From the NCBI GenBank assembly GCA_028687575.1, contig JAQTZW010000001.1, positions 186,001-250,000 of the forward strand: DNA of 64,000 nucleotides. The letters are read 5' to 3'. This document shows, piece after piece, positions 62,750-64,000 of the stretch (the first letter of the stretch is position 1; every line of letters begins with the position of its first letter). The DNA is from Gallionella sp. (lineage in GTDB: Bacteria; Pseudomonadota; Gammaproteobacteria; Burkholderiales; Gallionellaceae). The notes below the pieces were generated by a model that worked only from the letters and a program-made list of their open reading frames with translations, made no database searches and had not been told where the DNA came from. The position numbers were made by a program, and so were the translations under genes.

Positions 62750-63695
62750 TCATTCGGCGGCGAGAAGCTGGCGCCAACTGGATGGGGTGTTGCTGTTCGA
62801 CAAGCCGCTGGAGTTAAGCTCCAACACGGCGCTGCAGAAAGTCCGTCGCCTGTTCCAGGCGGAAAAGGCCGGGCATACCGGCACACTGGACCCGCTGGCG
62901 ACCGGGCTGCTGCCAGTCTGTTTCGGCGAGGCTACCAAGTTTTCAACTGCCTTGCTGGATGCCGACAAGTCTTACACGGCGACTTTGCGGCTCGGGCAGA
63001 CTTCTACGACCGGGGATGCTGAAGGCGAGATTATTCTTGAGCGTCCGGTGACTTTCTCGCAAGTCGAGTTGGATGCAGTGCTGGCACGTTTCTGCGGTGA
63101 GATCAGTCAGGTGCCGCCGATGCACAGTGCATTAAAGCATCAGGGTAAACCCCTATACGAATATATACGCAACGGCATCACGCTGGAGCGTGAAGCGCGC
63201 GTAGTGGTGATATACGAGTTGCTGTTGCAGCGCTGGCAAGGCAACGAGATGGTGATCTCGGTGCGCTGTAGCAAGGGGACTTATGTCCGTACACTGGCCG
63301 AAGATATCGGCGAAGCCTTGGGCTGCGGTGCGCACCTGACGGGTTTGCGCCGTACCGCCATTGCGCATTTCTCACTGGCGGGCAGTTATGATTTTCAGCA
63401 ACTAACGGACATGAGCGACATCCAGCGACTGGCCTGTCTGTTGCCGGTAGATAGCCTGATGCCTGATATGCCAAGGCTGACGCTGGACGCCGGGCAGATA
63501 GATAGGTTGGCCAAGGGGCAGCGCCTGGGGTTGGATACCGGTTTGCCTGATGGCAAAATCGCGCTGTACGGTCCGCAAGGTTTCGCGGGCGTTGTGCTGC
63601 AACAAGGGCGGCGGGTTGCACCCGAACGCTTGCTTGCGCAAGTGGCCAAGCAGGCTGCGAGTATGAATTTGTTGGAAAATATTGTTGAGCAATAA
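62736..63695 (+). CDS. truB: tRNA pseudouridine(55) synthase TruB
   Basis: This 319-residue enzyme converts U55 of tRNAs to pseudouridine. The catalytic Asp is in [14 protein letters not shown] (about 52), [14 protein letters not shown] is motif I, and [20 protein letters not shown] follows. The C-terminal PUA-like part (about 255-319) is complete. The ATG at 62736 is chosen over the TTG at 62733, with rbfA overlapping. Confidence 0.95.
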   Translation: MKKNNHSAARSWRQLDGVLLFDKPLELSSNTALQKVRRLFQAEKAGHTGTLDPLATGLLPVCFGEATKFSTALLDADKSYTATLRLGQTSTTGDAEGEIILERPVTFSQVELDAVLARFCGEISQVPPMHSALKHQGKPLYEYIRNGITLEREARVVVIYELLLQRWQGNEMVISVRCSKGTYVRTLAEDIGEALGCGAHLTGLRRTAIAHFSLAGSYDFQQLTDMSDIQRLACLLPVDSLMPDMPRLTLDAGQIDRLAKGQRLGLDTGLPDGKIALYGPQGFAGVVLQQGRRVAPERLLAQVAKQAASMNLLENIVEQ

Positions 63696-63714
63696 CCTTG
63701 TTCAAGGTTACAAT
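63685..63714 (+). promoter_or_regulatory. possible rpsO promoter
   Basis: TTGAGC (63685-63690) and TACAAT (63709-63714) are spaced 18 bases apart, and the start would be near 63721. An 8-bp perfect inverted repeat AACCTTG-TTCAAGGTT (about 63693-63709) lies between the boxes. A separate promoter for rpsO is usual, but this one is judged from sequence only. Confidence 0.45.
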
Positions 63715-63743
63715 GCGGGACTTTTTTTAGGAGAGAAATACCA

Positions 63744-64000
63744 ATGGCAATTACCGCCGCGCAGAAAGCGCAAATCGTTACAGATTATCAACGTGCACCC
63801 TCTGATACGGGTTCCCCGGAAGTGCAAGTTGCTTTGATCACAGCACGCATCACCTACCTTACCGAACACTTCAAGGACAATGCCAAGGATCACCATTCCC
63901 GTCGTGGTCTGTTGCGTCTGGTAAGCCGCCGCCGCAAATTGCTTGACTATCTCAAGCGCGAAAACGAGGCAGGCTATCAGGCACTGATTCAGCGTCTATC
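63744..64000 (+). CDS. rpsO: 30S ribosomal protein S15, cut by window edge
   Basis: The first 85 residues are present, from [16 protein letters not shown] through [16 protein letters not shown], then [20 protein letters not shown] and on to LIQRLS. S15 is normally 89 residues, so only about four codons and the stop are missing. AGGAGAG gives a strong ribosome site. S15 binds 16S rRNA and represses its own mRNA in many bacteria; pnp would be expected next. Confidence 0.95.
   Translation, partial: MAITAAQKAQIVTDYQRAPSDTGSPEVQVALITARITYLTEHFKDNAKDHHSRRGLLRLVSRRRKLLDYLKRENEAGYQALIQRL

Overview
The window looks like a chromosomal segment of a betaproteobacterium. The right end has the order rnr-rlmB and then rimP-nusA-infB-rbfA-truB-rpsO, typical of Beta- and Gammaproteobacteria. 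Cytochrome c'-like proteins, a hemerythrin, a globin sensor and a PEP-CTERM-like protein would fit a freshwater member of the Nitrosomonadales, for instance Gallionellaceae. That placement is inference; no rRNA gene is present.

Layout. (1) 0-6.1 kb: a single rightward efflux operon behind a good sigma70-type promoter: HlyD-like adaptor, MacB/DevC-like permease, ABC ATPase, TetR regulator, two small c-type cytochromes with C-terminal haem motifs, and a TolC-like outer-membrane channel. (2) 6.2-9.7 kb: FmdE-like protein and hemerythrin, an HU protein, a small winged-helix ORF overlapping a GIY-YIG nuclease that carries an RpoN-box-like segment, and a stand-alone protoglobin behind a (GCAA)6 tract. 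(3) 9.7-17.8 kb: an accessory island with two complete hipBA toxin-antitoxin loci, an unrecognised three-gene operon, a decayed copy of the end of that operon, and a relB/yafQ pair whose toxin is frameshifted. At both hipBA loci the candidate operators lie exactly 50 bp apart centre to centre. (4) 18-25 kb: a PEP-CTERM-like secreted protein, then a sulfation module: cysQ, cysC, a membrane-anchored PAPS sulfotransferase and two tandem membrane-anchored arylsulfotransferase (ASST)-like propellers.

(5) 25.3-50.6 kb: a Wzx/Wzy-type surface polysaccharide cluster. TviB and TviC would make UDP-GalNAcA. RfbF, RfbG, RfbH, a RmlC-like epimerase and a reductase best fit a CDP-3,6-dideoxyhexose of the ascarylose type. 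Five glycosyltransferases, three methyltransferases, a hexapeptide acyltransferase, an AT3 acyltransferase, a sugar-nucleotide epimerase with a Cys4 insertion, AsnB, a flippase and an EpsG-like polymerase complete it. The sulfation module next door may decorate this polymer, which is inference from position. (6) 49.6-51.3 kb: gene-poor DNA with several families of intergenic inverted repeats. (7) 51.3-64 kb: housekeeping genes: tRNA-Leu(CAG) on the minus strand, rnr, rlmB, an OmpA-family protein, nadE, and the rimP-nusA-infB-rbfA-truB operon followed by rpsO, which is cut by the window edge.

The strongest candidates for undescribed biology are the sulfation module that couples PAPS chemistry with ASST-like proteins, the three-gene operon of unknown function between two hipBA loci, and the regularly spaced hipBA operators.
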